Shown here: positions 32,429-44,300 of the stretch, in pieces | Layout of the letters: each line of letters opens with the position of its first letter | Numbering within the stretch: the first letter of the stretch is position 1 | DNA from: Apostichopus japonicus | Lineage: Eukaryota; Echinodermata; Holothuroidea; Aspidochirotida; Stichopodidae | Reading direction: 5' to 3' | NCBI RefSeq assembly: GCF_037975245.1 | Contig: NC_092576.1 | Coordinates: 13,056,111 to 13,120,110, forward strand | Length of the DNA stretch: 64,000 bases | The notes under the pieces: generated by a model | The model's input: only the letters and a program-made list of their open reading frames with translations | Told to the model about the DNA's origin: nothing | Database searches by the model: none | Translations under genes and position numbers: made by a program

Positions 32429-33853
32429 TTAGTCATGTCCTTCCTGAATGTTCAGCCCATGAGGTTGAATGGTACGAAGGCGTTGCATCCAGAGCCTCTC
32501 TCTGCTGATTCGAACTAGGTCAGGACGGCTACCTAAGGATTCAATCCCCTGTAGAGACATTTCGTTAATGTTATGGTTGGGAAGGTTAAAATGTTCTCCA
32601 ACTGGGGTCTCAGTCTTCATGGTGTTGACTGTGGATCTGTGACCATAGAATCGCTTCTTGAGGGTGGTTTTGGTTTCGCCAACATACTGGATGCCGCAAA
32701 CTCTACAAGTGATGTGACCCTTAGTCTTGTGTGTGAGTTGCATGCTGTGGCTGGTGATGGAATTGGATTCAACAATGTGGTGGCTGCAGACGATGCATCT
32801 CGAAGTACGATCACATTTGAAAGTACCATGCTGAATGGGTGTGGGGTTAAAAGTTAGAGGTGGAACAGCAGCGCGCACAAGAAGGTCTCGTAGGTTGCGT
32901 AGTCGTCTGTAGGCGATGATGGGTTTTTCAGGGACGGCTCGTTGGAGTCTATCTGAAGTGAGGAGAATGTTGTGGTTGTTAGAGGTGATTTGCTGAAGAG
33001 GAGGAAGATTTGGGTGGAAAGTAACAACCAGGGGCAGCTTGTTGTCGCAATCTCGTCCCTTTTTGTCCTTCACTGCCAAAGTAGATGATCTGGAAAGGGA
33101 GCGGACTCTCTGAATGGCTTCACGCACCCTTCTGGCACTATGGCCCCTGGCAGTAAGGTGTTTTTCCAAAGCATCTGTATGGCGAATGAAAGAGGAATTG
33201 TTAGAGCAAATGCGACGAAGACGAAGTGCTTGACTGTAGGCAATTCCAGACTTGCAGTGACGGGGATGGCAGCTTGAAGAATGGAGATACTGGTGTGTGT
33301 ATGTGAGCTTGGTGTATAAGTCTGTAGAGAGAGAACCGTGTTCCTTGCGAACAGTCACATCGTGAAAGTTAACCTGTTGGTGAGAGTAATCAGAGGTGAA
33401 TTTGATGGTGCCGTGGAAAGAATTGATGTGATTGATGAAGGTGAGCAGGCTATCCTCATCACTGGTCCAAACAAAGAAGATGTCATCAATGTAGCGCCAC
33501 CAGATAAGGGGACGGCAGGGAGCCGTACTGAGCACGCGTTCTTCAAGGCTAGACATAAACAGGCATGCAAAGGAAGGAGCCATCCTGGTTCCCATGGCAG
33601 TCCCGTGTCTTTGAAGGTAATGCTTGTCCATGAACGTAAAGTTGTTTTTGGTGAGAACCTGTTGCATGAGAGCTTTGATGTCAGAGATGGGTGGACAAGG
33701 GTGGACCTTCTTAGACAGGGCTGCACACGTGGCTGCGATACCTTCAGCATGAGGGATGTTAGTGTACAGAGAAGTGACGTCAAAAGTACCGATGATGGCT
33801 GTACTGGGGATTTGGTTTTTGATATCTTCAAGTTTCCTGAGGAAATCTTTCAC
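32429..33853 (-). CDS. Penelope-like reverse transcriptase with GIY-YIG endonuclease, N-terminally truncated (474 aa)
   Basis: RT motifs in order: A-type FDVTSLYTNIPHAEG (residues about 24-38), B-type HGTAMGTRMAPSFACLFM (about 84-101) and C-type RYIDDIFFVW (about 123-132). The C-terminal part has a zinc-binding-like CDRTSRCIVC and the endonuclease block CRVCGIQYVGETKTTLKKRF. It would copy RNA into DNA at nicked target sites. Full elements usually encode roughly 800 aa, so the amino-terminal third or more is absent. The frame is open throughout, so the copy is fairly young. Confidence 0.9.
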   Translation of the reverse strand: MKDFLRKLEDIKNQIPSTAIIGTFDVTSLYTNIPHAEGIAATCAALSKKVHPCPPISDIKALMQQVLTKNNFTFMDKHYLQRHGTAMGTRMAPSFACLFMSSLEERVLSTAPCRPLIWWRYIDDIFFVWTSDEDSLLTFINHINSFHGTIKFTSDYSHQQVNFHDVTVRKEHGSLSTDLYTKLTYTHQYLHSSSCHPRHCKSGIAYSQALRLRRICSNNSSFIRHTDALEKHLTARGHSARRVREAIQRVRSLSRSSTLAVKDKKGRDCDNKLPLVVTFHPNLPPLQQITSNNHNILLTSDRLQRAVPEKPIIAYRRLRNLRDLLVRAAVPPLTFNPTPIQHGTFKCDRTSRCIVCSHHIVESNSITSHSMQLTHKTKGHITCRVCGIQYVGETKTTLKKRFYGHRSTVNTMKTETPVGEHFNLPNHNINEMSLQGIESLGSRPDLVRISRERLWMQRLRTIQPHGLNIQEGHD

Positions 33854-34131
33854 TCATCTTCTCACAGCTCTCTTCCCCTCTTTTTTTTCTCCACACCTTT
33901 CTGTCTTCGTCCCTCTCCAGTTTATTCCCTACCCTGTGCCTTTAATCCTCTCTTTGTTCCTCCACTGTTTATCTCCTACCTCTCCTCTTCCCCTGTTGCT
34001 TTCTTCTCACCATCCCGGCCTTGTCTACTTATAATCCCCTTTCATCTATCTCATTGTGTTCACCGTGCTCATTAACCTGTCTGTATTCTGTGCGTGTTTT
34101 TGTCCCCTCTGTTACTGTAACTTGTCATTTA

Positions 34132-34170
34132 GCCTCTGAAGAAGATCCTACTAGGATCGAAACGTCAGGC
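34132..34170 (+). ncRNA. Hammerhead ribozyme-like motif, right arm
   Basis: Same 39-nt layout as 32055-32093 on the opposite strand, with an intact core. The only visible change is in the stem II loop (TACTA for TGCTA). Confidence 0.7.
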
Positions 34171-35510
34171 CAACTTACTTTTACACATTCTCCTACACAG
34201 GACCTGTAGTTAATATGCAGTTTACTAACAGTTTTATTTTATTTTGAAAAACAACTTGTGAAAGAGATCATAATTAGCTTTTCAATCATTCACAGATGAC
34301 TAAATCCCTGGGGATTTTCTTCTGTTCAGATCCAATGCATTGTGATCAATGAACCACGGGAATACGAAAACAAGTACTCAAAATGCATAGAAATATCAGT
34401 CCTATTTATCTGATGACCTTATCAGTTAAATTATGGCCGACCTATATTTATTTGGGCACGGGGGTGGGTAAACAGTTTATATCAGCCGATTCTCAGTTAA
34501 ATCTGGTAAAGGCATGAGTACTCGTCCAGATAATAAAATGGAAAATGAAATACCATCCGATTTTCATGGCTTTATCAGTTAACTATAGAATACAAAATGC
34601 ATTGAGGTTTCGATGACTTCAATGCACTAGACTTTTGCTTGTTAGTATAACCAGAACTAGCTGTTACAATAACACTATAGCATGATAAACACAGGTCAGT
34701 CTACCGCACGTGGCTATACACACCTCCACCAAAAACAATAGGGCTATTGTACTCAAGGTTATGAATCCACACAGTAAGTATTAGAGGGATCCACGATTTC
34801 CATCGTATCATGCAAAAGGTTTCTCAGAGTTTTACCTCTGGTGACCTACAGGAGATTTGACCTCACAAGCAATGGGATTCTTGTTCTCAATATGGCAAAT
34901 CCATATACCATGTACGTTAAGTATCCATGATTTCTACCCTGAGAGATCATATTTTGAAGGTTTTCAGGCCTCGACAAATATTTTTTAAAAGTCTCGCTAT
35001 TTGGCGACCGTGAATAAAAATTTACTCGCCAAATTTCACTCGCCAGTAGGCCTATGATTGTTGCTCAAGTCTCCAAAGTACAGATCTGCAACAACAATCC
35101 TTTCTATGAACGAATGTTAGGCAGTTAGGCAGATACATGGTGCTACGTAATTGCGCATTGGAAAGTCATGTTTCTTTGCAGTATGAAATTTAAACTTTTT
35201 CCACCAAACGTTAGTGTCGAACAAAGTAAAACATGTCGTAGAATCGTAAATAAGCAGCTAGGCCTACTGTCTTAAACAAATAAAAGTCTGTACAACGTCT
35301 GTAAAAACGTCTGTAAAAACACCTATAAGATAGCTTGGCTTCTGTTACATTATGGCTCCTATATTACTAGGTTACTATATACAGTAGCTTGCTGCTACTT
35401 TGAACCGCTCCTCGCTTGGCGCGACTTCGTACATTTGCCCCGTTATTTATCTTGTGTTCAGCTGCAGATTGATGCGCGAACAAATATCGCTATTACTCCA
35501 TTACATTTGC

Positions 35511-35740
35511 CTAAATCAAAGCGATCTTTTACGCAATGAAAATATGAGGTTGTAAAAGCATCTATCTCTCAAAACTTCTAGCAACAACAACAGCAAACTT
35601 GTCTCAAAACTCATTCAATTGTTCGATATTTTGCGAATTATGACTGATAGCCACCAGGAAAACGTCTTAAGAAATAATTAAGGAGATGTTTTGCCATCTT
35701 AAGTGTATAGGTATTCTGACTAGCATTCTTCACCGTTGTT
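35511..35740 (+). repeat. Duplicated 5'-flank segment, copy 1
   Basis: It shares CCTAAATCAAAGCGATCTTTT, ATATTTTGCGAATTATG and AAGTGTATA in order with 37737-37970, which lies about 0.3 kb upstream of the signal-peptide exon at 38256. No signal-peptide exon was found after copy 1. Confidence 0.65.
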
Positions 35741-36985
35741 GTTGTGTTAACGAAGTTCGACCCTATTCTACCCAACCGTTGCTGCGACGGATATCGTCCG
35801 ATAGAACATCTGTATTACAAAGTACACCTTTTTGTCTGCAGTCTGCAATGACAAATCAAAACAGGCGTCTGCAGTGTGACACCGAAAAACAATATTTAAC
35901 AAAGGCAATACGGTTAATTCACAATAAAGTGAGTGGGAAAAAAATATTCCATGCACTGAGGCTTTTTCCCTTTTTTTTCCATTATCAGTTAAAATATGCT
36001 GACCTTTTGTTTATTTGGGGACGGGAATTGGTAAACAGATTATATCACCAAATTCTCATAGCTTTATCAGCTAAAACAGGTGAATTTGAGTACCTGTTGA
36101 TCGTTTCAAACTGTTGTCTGTTATACTTTCGTAATGTGTGTTACATTTACGACCAAATACTACTGAGAAGGACATACAAACAGAAAATCACTAAACAAAC
36201 AATCATATACATCATGATTGACTGGACTATAACCAGACTTCTTTAAAGGTTTTGCCAATAATTTCGTCCACATTTGAACTGATAGTGGATGACACTTTAC
36301 TGAAAAACGCTGAAAATATTCAAGTTGAATCATATTTACAAGGTATACTGACTTATCAAAATTAGGGACAGTTGTTTAGACCCTTGATGTGGAAGAAACA
36401 TAATCTCACATGACATGCAGTTTCGTTACATGAATAAAGATTTTTGTGGTTTGCATAGGTTCACGCCCATCTTTAGAGAAATGTCCAAGACGTTTGTATC
36501 GGACAGATCCTCGGGCATGAAAAATACAGTAGGCAAGCATACATTCGTCATAGGCAGAAACGGACTCTGAAGCATATAAATTTTTGACGCGAGGAAAAGA
36601 GTATTGCAAACGCTTGACCAAGACTATTCAGGTCCTTGTAAGTGAGGTGGAGGATTTTAAAGTCTATCCTCTGGGAGACTGGTAACCAAAGTACTCGATG
36701 GAGAATGGGTGTGATACGGTCACGCTTCTTTGACCGTGTGATAATTACGAATAAGTTACATTAGCAGCATATCGGTGTCACTTCAGCTACGAGTCCAAGC
36801 ATGATTGATATAAGTTTAGTTGTCTACGATAGTAATATCGTATTATACAGCAGTATGGTGTGCATTTTATAAATGAATGTCAATGCACACCACACTATGT
36901 CGAACCAGTATAGAACAACATTCGTTATGAACCCTTTGTAAGGTTGTTATTGTCTACGTCTAAACAGAATGAATGAGCCTTTTTT

Positions 36986-37111
<126 letters not shown>

Positions 37112-37264
37112 TATAAGTCGGAATGAAAACGATAAATGTAAAGCAGGTCTGCATTTATATTCGGTGGTAAATCCCTCTCCAATAATTTTCTAAAATTAAA
37201 GTAAACCCTCTTTTCTGCCTTTTTTGTTGTTGTTGGTCTTATTTGTGTGTTTGAAAATTTGCAG

Positions 37265-37404
37265 GAGAAAAAAAGATGTAGTCGAAAGAGCTGCATCTTT
37301 CATTCATCCACCAACCCGTCGTCCAATCCCCCAAACAGCGTCCAACCCACTCACCATATCACACCCATGTGCACCCTTCTTAGACCTCAGCCGAGAAATT
37401 CAAT
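37265..37404 (+). CDS. Possible isolated exon, unassigned
   Basis: AATTTGCAG|GAGAAA at 37264/37265 and CAATG|GTAATA at 37404/37405 bound an open stretch encoding [16 protein letters not shown] and a Pro/Ser-rich continuation ending LDLSREIQ. It could be a juxtamembrane exon of a receptor from the same local family, but no partner exon or membrane segment was found. Speculative. Confidence 0.25.
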
Positions 37405-37736
37405 GGTAATAACAATTATAGCCTTTTGTGAAGTTAATCAAGTTTACCTTTACCTTTACTTACCTTAGAAAATTTGTTGTAGGAACGTCCTACAACAATT
37501 TTATCAATCTATATAGCTTAAATAGTTTTAACAATTTTATTTTGGTTCCAAAATGTATTTATTTTAGAACTCCTCTGGCTACCGACCAACAATACCCTTG
37601 TGATTGTCGTTTGAATTATTCAGAATGTACTTAAACGCAAAGGTGAGTGTTATACTCTCAAAACCGCTTAAATCTGGAAAAAATAGGTCCCTTGGATAAA
37701 AAAGCAGTGACCCATAAAGTAACTACTTTACACTGC

Positions 37737-37970
37737 CTAAATCAAAGCGATCTTTTGCGCGATAAAACTCTAAATAGGACCTATCTTCCACTCGCACCTG
37801 GTGTTGAATGCAATCTTTCAAAATCCAATCAGCAATAACAATAAACTTGTATCAAAACAACTTAAATTGTTGTATATTTTGCGAATTATGCATGCTGATG
37901 GCATGTAGGTTATGCCTTATGAAATAATATAGATATTTGGCCACCTAAAGTGTATATTCCGACATCTATT
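37737..37970 (+). repeat. Duplicated 5'-flank segment, copy 2
   Basis: Partner of 35511-35740; it probably contains or adjoins the promoter of the gene starting at 38256. Confidence 0.6.
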
Positions 37971-38255
37971 CTTATAGCTGGTCTTGATGATTAAGCAATC
38001 AGGTGTGTCGTTGGCTATGTTTGTTGTTCTCTGTAGCTGATATAAATGTAGGGAGCCATTAATTGCGTAGGCTCTTTACCTCATTTTATTGTATGGCCAG
38101 ACCACGCTTTGCATCGTTAGCAATATAAAGAAGTCCATATAAGTATATTGAAACTGCATACAATTTGATAGGTGTTCCTATATTGTTTTACATGTGTTTG
38201 TTCTAAAGGGTAGCTTTAAGTCATATACGGAGACTACACTGACATTGTAGGCATT

Positions 38256-38307
38256 ATGGAACTATTTGTATCTTTGAAGTACCTCTTATTCGTAGCTCAT
38301 TTTATAG
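38256..38307 (+). CDS. Ig/EGF gene exon 1: signal peptide
   Basis: ATG at 38256, hydrophobic MELFVSLKYLLFVAHFI, strong donor ATAG|GTAAGT at 38307/38308, phase 1. Joining to 46768 restores glycine and the open frame. Confidence 0.65.
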
Positions 38308-41300
38308 GTAAGTAAGAATTACATCAATCTTGAAAACCTCTTCCATATATAAGCTCATTAATTGTGTTGTGTTATTAAATTTTTGACTAATTCTGCGTCG
38401 GTGTATACCCTGTTCCTTCAACAATCAAATCGGTTAAATTATGCCCACCGTATATTATTGGTGCGCATCGGGCCGAACCAATAACATTTATTTTGTATTT
38501 CTGAACATTCTAGTCCACTTATTTAACTTACATTTATGTTGCCTAGGGCGGGAGTAATCAAACTAGAATACGCTAAACCAATCCCCATTTTCTTGAATTC
38601 GTTATTTATTGAAAAGTGTCTCTACCAAGCCAACGAAACAGTTTAATTACGATTTTTTATTATTATTAGTGAATAGAAATGTCATCAAAGTTGTTATTAA
38701 ATTTATTCTATTAAATGTATATGGGACCCAAGTTCTCATTTATTGTGAAATCGTGTAACAAGGAACCAAAGAACATAATGGATTCAGGCAATAGGCTAAG
38801 CGTTGCCACGCCTATCCTAACGTTATAGGCCTAGCATAGTTAGCCTAGGAGTTACTTTAGGTATGCCGCAGCACGTAGGCTAGATGTGGCCTTGTGGGCT
38901 AGCTTACGACAACTAAACCGTAATAAGTCTTGTCTCATATCTTGACAGTCTGTACGCTGTAGCCTTTCTCGATCCTATTTATGCTAGAAATTTGTGAATC
39001 TAAATACACCTAAAGAAATTTGTATACGCAATCCATCCGTATTTGTTGAAGACTTTTGCACACCATTTCTGCGTTCCACTCTCATTGGTTTTTAGTAAAT
39101 TTATGAATGAAGGTTATGTTCCTAAGGACTGGAGATGTGCTAATATTACCCCAAATTTTCAAGAAGGGTGATAAGTCTAAGCCCTGTAATTATAGGCCCG
39201 TTAGTCTCACCAGTGTTGTTTGTAAGGTCATGGAGTATATTGTTAAAAAGTCTATGGTCAGTCACTTCAGCAGTCAGTCTTTGATCAGAGAATCTCAACA
39301 TGGCTTTTGTCAAAAAAGGTCTTGCCTCACTCAATATCCGTGAGTTTATGGAAGATGTAAAAGGCTCACTAAATAGGCAGAAGTCTGTAGATGTTGTGTT
39401 CCTGGATATCCAGAAGGCCTTTGATAAAGTTCCCCACCAGCGTCTTTTACTTAGGCTGAAGAGTATGGGTGTCAATGTGAATTTACTGTCTTGGATCGAG
39501 AATTGGCTTGGTAATAGGAAACAGAGGGTGGTTATTAAAAGCTGTGCTTCTTATTGGCAGGACGTTACTAGTGGGGTTCCTCGAGGGTCTGTTTTGGGTC
39601 CCTTGTTGTTTGTTGCCTATATAAATGACATTGACGGAGATATTTTGTGTACAGCTAAGAAGTTTGCTGATGACACCTAATTGTATTCTGAGGTCTCCTC
39701 CAAAAGCGATTCTGAGAAGTTTCAAACGGATTTGGATAAGGTTTTTTCCTGTTCTCATGGATAGCAAATGCTTTTTAATATTGATAAATGCAAGGTAATG
39801 CACATTGGTAGTAGTAACCAAAAGTACACCTACAATCTTAATGGTGTGGAGTTACAGGAGGTTTCTGTTGAAAGAGACCTAGGTTTCTACATTGACTCAT
39901 CTCTGCAACCTTCTAAACATTTTCTTGAAGCTGCTAAAAAGAGGTATTATGGTTTAAGATATGATCAAGAGGAACTTCAGTTTTCTAAAAGAGGATATAG
40001 TTAGGCTTTATAAGCAGTTAGTTAGGCCTAATCTGGAGTATGCTGTGCAGGCTTGGAACCCATATTTTGCTAAGGATAAGGAAGTACTTGAAAAGGTCCA
40101 GAGGAGGGCTACTAGGATGATTAGTTCCTTAAAGAGTGTTCCTTATTATAGGCGGTTACAACTGTTGAATCTCACCACACTGGGGCTTAGGAGGTTACGT
40201 GGGAACTTGATTCAGGTTTTCAAGATTGTGTATGGTTTTGACAATTTATCCTTTACCGACTTTTTCATGTATGCTAATAGTAGTTGTACCAGAGGTCATT
40301 GTCTTAAACTCCAAAAGTCACAAAGTAGGATTAATATTCGGCATAACTTTTTTTCTAATAGGGTTGTGAATGAGTGGAACGGTTTGCCTGAGAAAGTTGT
40401 ACTTGCAGGTAGTGTTAATGCGTTTAAGAATGCTTTGGACAAACACTTTAAGCATTGTAATCGGGTCTGAGTGTTTGTGTCTTAAGTTTTTTTTCTCTCC
40501 CCTATTGGGTCCTTGATGGGGACTTGAGTGTCCCTCCTGATCCCTTTTTCTACTAAATTGAACTGATATTGGTTACGAAAACGTTTTTAGTAACAATAAT
40601 CAAACTGAATTCAGGTTCGATGTTACTCCACACGAGCACTTCAAACCTTATCTACCATATTAGGTTCTTCGTACTAAAAGTTGGATTTTCTTTGCGGTTA
40701 CGTGGATTTAACCTTAAAAGGAGACACAAACCTAACTATGACGATTGCTGTATATATAAGCCAGAAATAACTGTAATGAACATCTCCCCTGAACAGCTAC
40801 AAACATTATTTTTCCATTTTAGGCAGAAAACACCCAAGTTGGAAGACATGATCACCTTTTAATAGGACAACATCAAGTAGCATTTTATTCAAACAAGAAG
40901 TCACGATTTGGAGACGAAGTAGTTAAAATTTCGGAAAATAGTAAACATTTGAATAAGTGGTCCACACCGGTAGAACTGATATCCAAATTGAGAGAATATT
41001 AGCTTATAGGTTAGCCTAAGAACAGACGTTTTAATTCCAAATTGCACCTTTATAATTTACTCTTCCAACATGTGCATTGAATATAGTGTCAGCTTTTGAT
41101 TCGGAATTTAAACATATTCGACAATTTCTGTTGGTAAAATCTGCGCTGTATAGAAGATCTTGTCGTTAACGCGTTGCTACGCTTGTCGTTGACGCGCGCT
41201 CGCGCGCACGCTTAAAATAAAAAAATAAAATAAATGAACGGTGAAAATACCCGAAATACCCGGAGTTTCTATTGTATTTCTACATTTTGAGTTAATGTTA

Positions 41301-44300
41301 AGTACGGTTTATATAAAGTAAGTATGAATTATCCCATCCTTCCTTGTGGGTGGGTAGTGAAACGTTTACTTTTGTTGACGCAATAGGAATTCTCAACATT
41401 ATATCAACATTTCGACTGTTTCGATTTGTCTTGATTTATTTTCATACAAAACAGATAACTTTGAATTTAAATTTCTATACTTCATTGTCTATATGCTCCA
41501 ACTGTCAACACTTTTGTAAAACCCTCCATAATTATTATCTCGACATTTTAACCCCTTTCTCAAATTACGAAGTTTTATAAATAAAACGTCTGACTTTTCT
41601 CTCAGTTTTTTTTACTATTTTCAGAATTTTAACTACTTTATCCCAACAATTCCATTATGACCTTTAATATATTAAAATACGGACGATTTACTCCTCATTT
41701 CTTGATATTGCACGATCTCAAACGTTCGACTATTTAATGTCAAAAAGGGCCATTCAAGTCCCTATACAACAGTGGTATTATGCACTTGACATACTTTCTT
41801 CAAAGTGTTCGCCTGCCTTACTGATAACACACCTGTCAGTGAATAGTTAATGTTCTCGTATATGTTATAGCTTCCTCCTATATGTTCTCCGTCTGAATAA
41901 GGTATGACTGTTATGGTTTTAGTCAATTCTTATAAAATCCTTCATTGCTAGCGTTTGTAAGTTCAGCAGCACTTCATGCTTCGAATTCATCAATAGCATT
42001 GTATGATAAGTCTATGATACACGGATCTTTCAAAGAAAACGGCATTCCTTATCTTTTAGATGTGAGGTAACAACATCATTAGTAGATAAACAAAATCGTT
42101 ACATTATTATTCTGATATGTTTCGAAGTCTTCAATAACATTGTATTGTAAGCCTATTGTACAGTAACATCTTTCAATGTTAGTATCACTCATTCCCTGCG
42201 TGTTATGATGTAATAAAGTAACACTGTAAGTTTAATTTACATTTAATTGTTCTCATTAATTGTGCTTATGTGAGGAAGTTTGTTTGGAGGGGACTTTTAT
42301 TGTAAGTATAGAGTAACTTATTGCAAGGAATACACATTTTCCAACCGTCAAGATAATGTTTTAGCTAATTGAGAAGGAACTATTCACGGGGCTCTGTGTA
42401 GGTTAGAACTATGGACTGATAACCTGCTGTTCTGGGTTCGAATCATCTGAAGTCAGTTTATGCAGCACTTTCCCATTCACATACTCCTCTCTGAAATCTT
42501 TATATATTAATTCAAACATATATTTCACCAGCCCACGTGGTGGTCAAGGTGATAGAGCCTGGCAAAAGACCCACGTCTTACTGGTTTCATATAAACAGTG
42601 CTAGGGTTCAAGGCACACTAAGGTTCATAACGCTCCGCTGGTGGTATGATACTTTCTTGTGGCCTACTTCCATAGGCGTAGGAGCCTAATTTGATTTTTT
42701 TTTGGGGGGGGGGGAGGGCTGTAACGACTTGCCCGAAAAATAAAACAACATTTTTCGCGCGCGTGTTAATGTGCATATCATATAGGCATTCATCGGTTAT
42801 TACATCACATGCCAATAACATACAATCATTTTCCGTGTTATTTCCCTTCCATATTAGTTATAATTATTGGGGAAGTCGTTACAATATCATGAAAATAATA
42901 ATATAAGTTTAACCATTGAAAAACACATTGCAAAATATTTTTCTTTCAGTAGGTGCCCTAAAAATTCTCAGCATATTGCCCCAGCCCAGCCCAACCCCCC
43001 CCCCCCCTCCGCCTCCTACGCCTATGCATTCGTCGTGTCGATGTATCCCTTGATGTCGCAAAAGATACCGGGTGGAGGCGAAGAGGGTCGGTTCAATCGA
43101 CCAGAAGCGTTCTAGGTGAAGTGCGCGAATCATTGCCTATGGCCAGAAGGTCGAAGCGCTATTTGCTACCGGTATGTGTGCATCCGCCGTCCACTGAATA
43201 CGTGGCATCATGATGCCCTATTCTCCAAAATTTGAATATACTTGTGCCTTTGTGTGAATATGAAGACTCCTGTACTATTAGGGTTAACGTTTCCAATCCA
43301 TAGAAACTATGCAGTCGATCTGTTTTTGTGTACGTCATCACCATACCTTGACATTGGCAAAATGCACTGAGTCATGGTTGCCTTTGTGTTACTTTTACAA
43401 GTCGATGGGCTTCCATTCTAATGAACAGAGAAAAGCTACCGTTACTGGAATGTCCATTTACACAGGTTATATTCAACATTAAATGGGCTGTACAACTCTA
43501 TCGAACAAGTTTGATATTTTGATTGTACCTTTTTCAATGTCACCTGTACAGTAATTTAAACCAAAACAATGTACAACTTAAGTGGTAGTTTTTCGGACGA
43601 GGTTCATTTCCTGTTACATTACATTACATTTTTTCAAAAGTAAACGACAGGGGATTTTCGCTACGAATTTTCCAGAACTTAGTAACTTGGGACTTCCGTA
43701 ACACTACCTATTCTGATCATTGGAATGTAGCGGAAGGAGCACAGGGAACATGTAAATAGATAGTTCTTCCTCTTAAGGTGTCTGTTCTATTCCTGTTCTC
43801 TCCATCCTCTTACAAATGCCATTTGCGTAGAATTTTTCAATATCTAATGATTCATATCTCGGCCTCTGAAAAGAGAAAACTAAATCCCTAAAACATTACC
43901 ACGTAATGTTATTCGATCCAAAAAGAACTATATAGGAAAGATGAAATTAGATATCGTTCTAAATCAAAATACAAGATTCGAAAGTTATCGACACTGTAGT
44001 TAACGGTCATTAACTCACGATCATATTATGGGTAGTCAGGTTGTTGTGACCGGATAAACATCATAAGTTTCCAGACTTTTGTCAGTATCACATGGCTTGG
44101 TAAAAGTGATATAAACTTACAACACAACGAAACGCGAAGATTTAAATTCATCGTCACAATAGTAAGTTTATCAAAGTTTCCACATGAGTGATAGTATAGT
44201 AATATCTCGACGATTCCAGTGTCGTGCACATGATTCCAAAGGTGAAGGGAGAGAGGAGAGGGGAAAGGGGGGGGGGTCCGAATTGCCCGATTGACTTAGG

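Larger units (their letters stand above)
32037..34245 (-). mobile_element. Penelope-like retroelement with inverted terminal arms, 5' truncated
   Basis: A minus-strand RT plus GIY-YIG ORF (32429-33853) is enclosed by two arms of about 330 bp in inverted orientation (32045-32377 and 33847-34190), nearly identical to each other. The ORF begins exactly where the right arm starts (33847), so the N-terminal part is missing. Inverted terminal repeats, an RT with GIY-YIG and hammerhead-like arm ends are known features of Penelope-like elements. The outer flank 34190-34245 is shared with the fragment at 13308-13372. Confidence 0.88.

Noticed and set aside
35686-36246. 186-codon ORF on the plus strand
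   Set aside because: No family similarity seen; composition is that of random AT-rich DNA and it overlaps a duplicated flank segment.
42385-42615. Two tRNA-like stretches with GGTTCGAATC and GGTTCAAGGC
   Set aside because: Only B-box similarity; no cloverleaf could be drawn.
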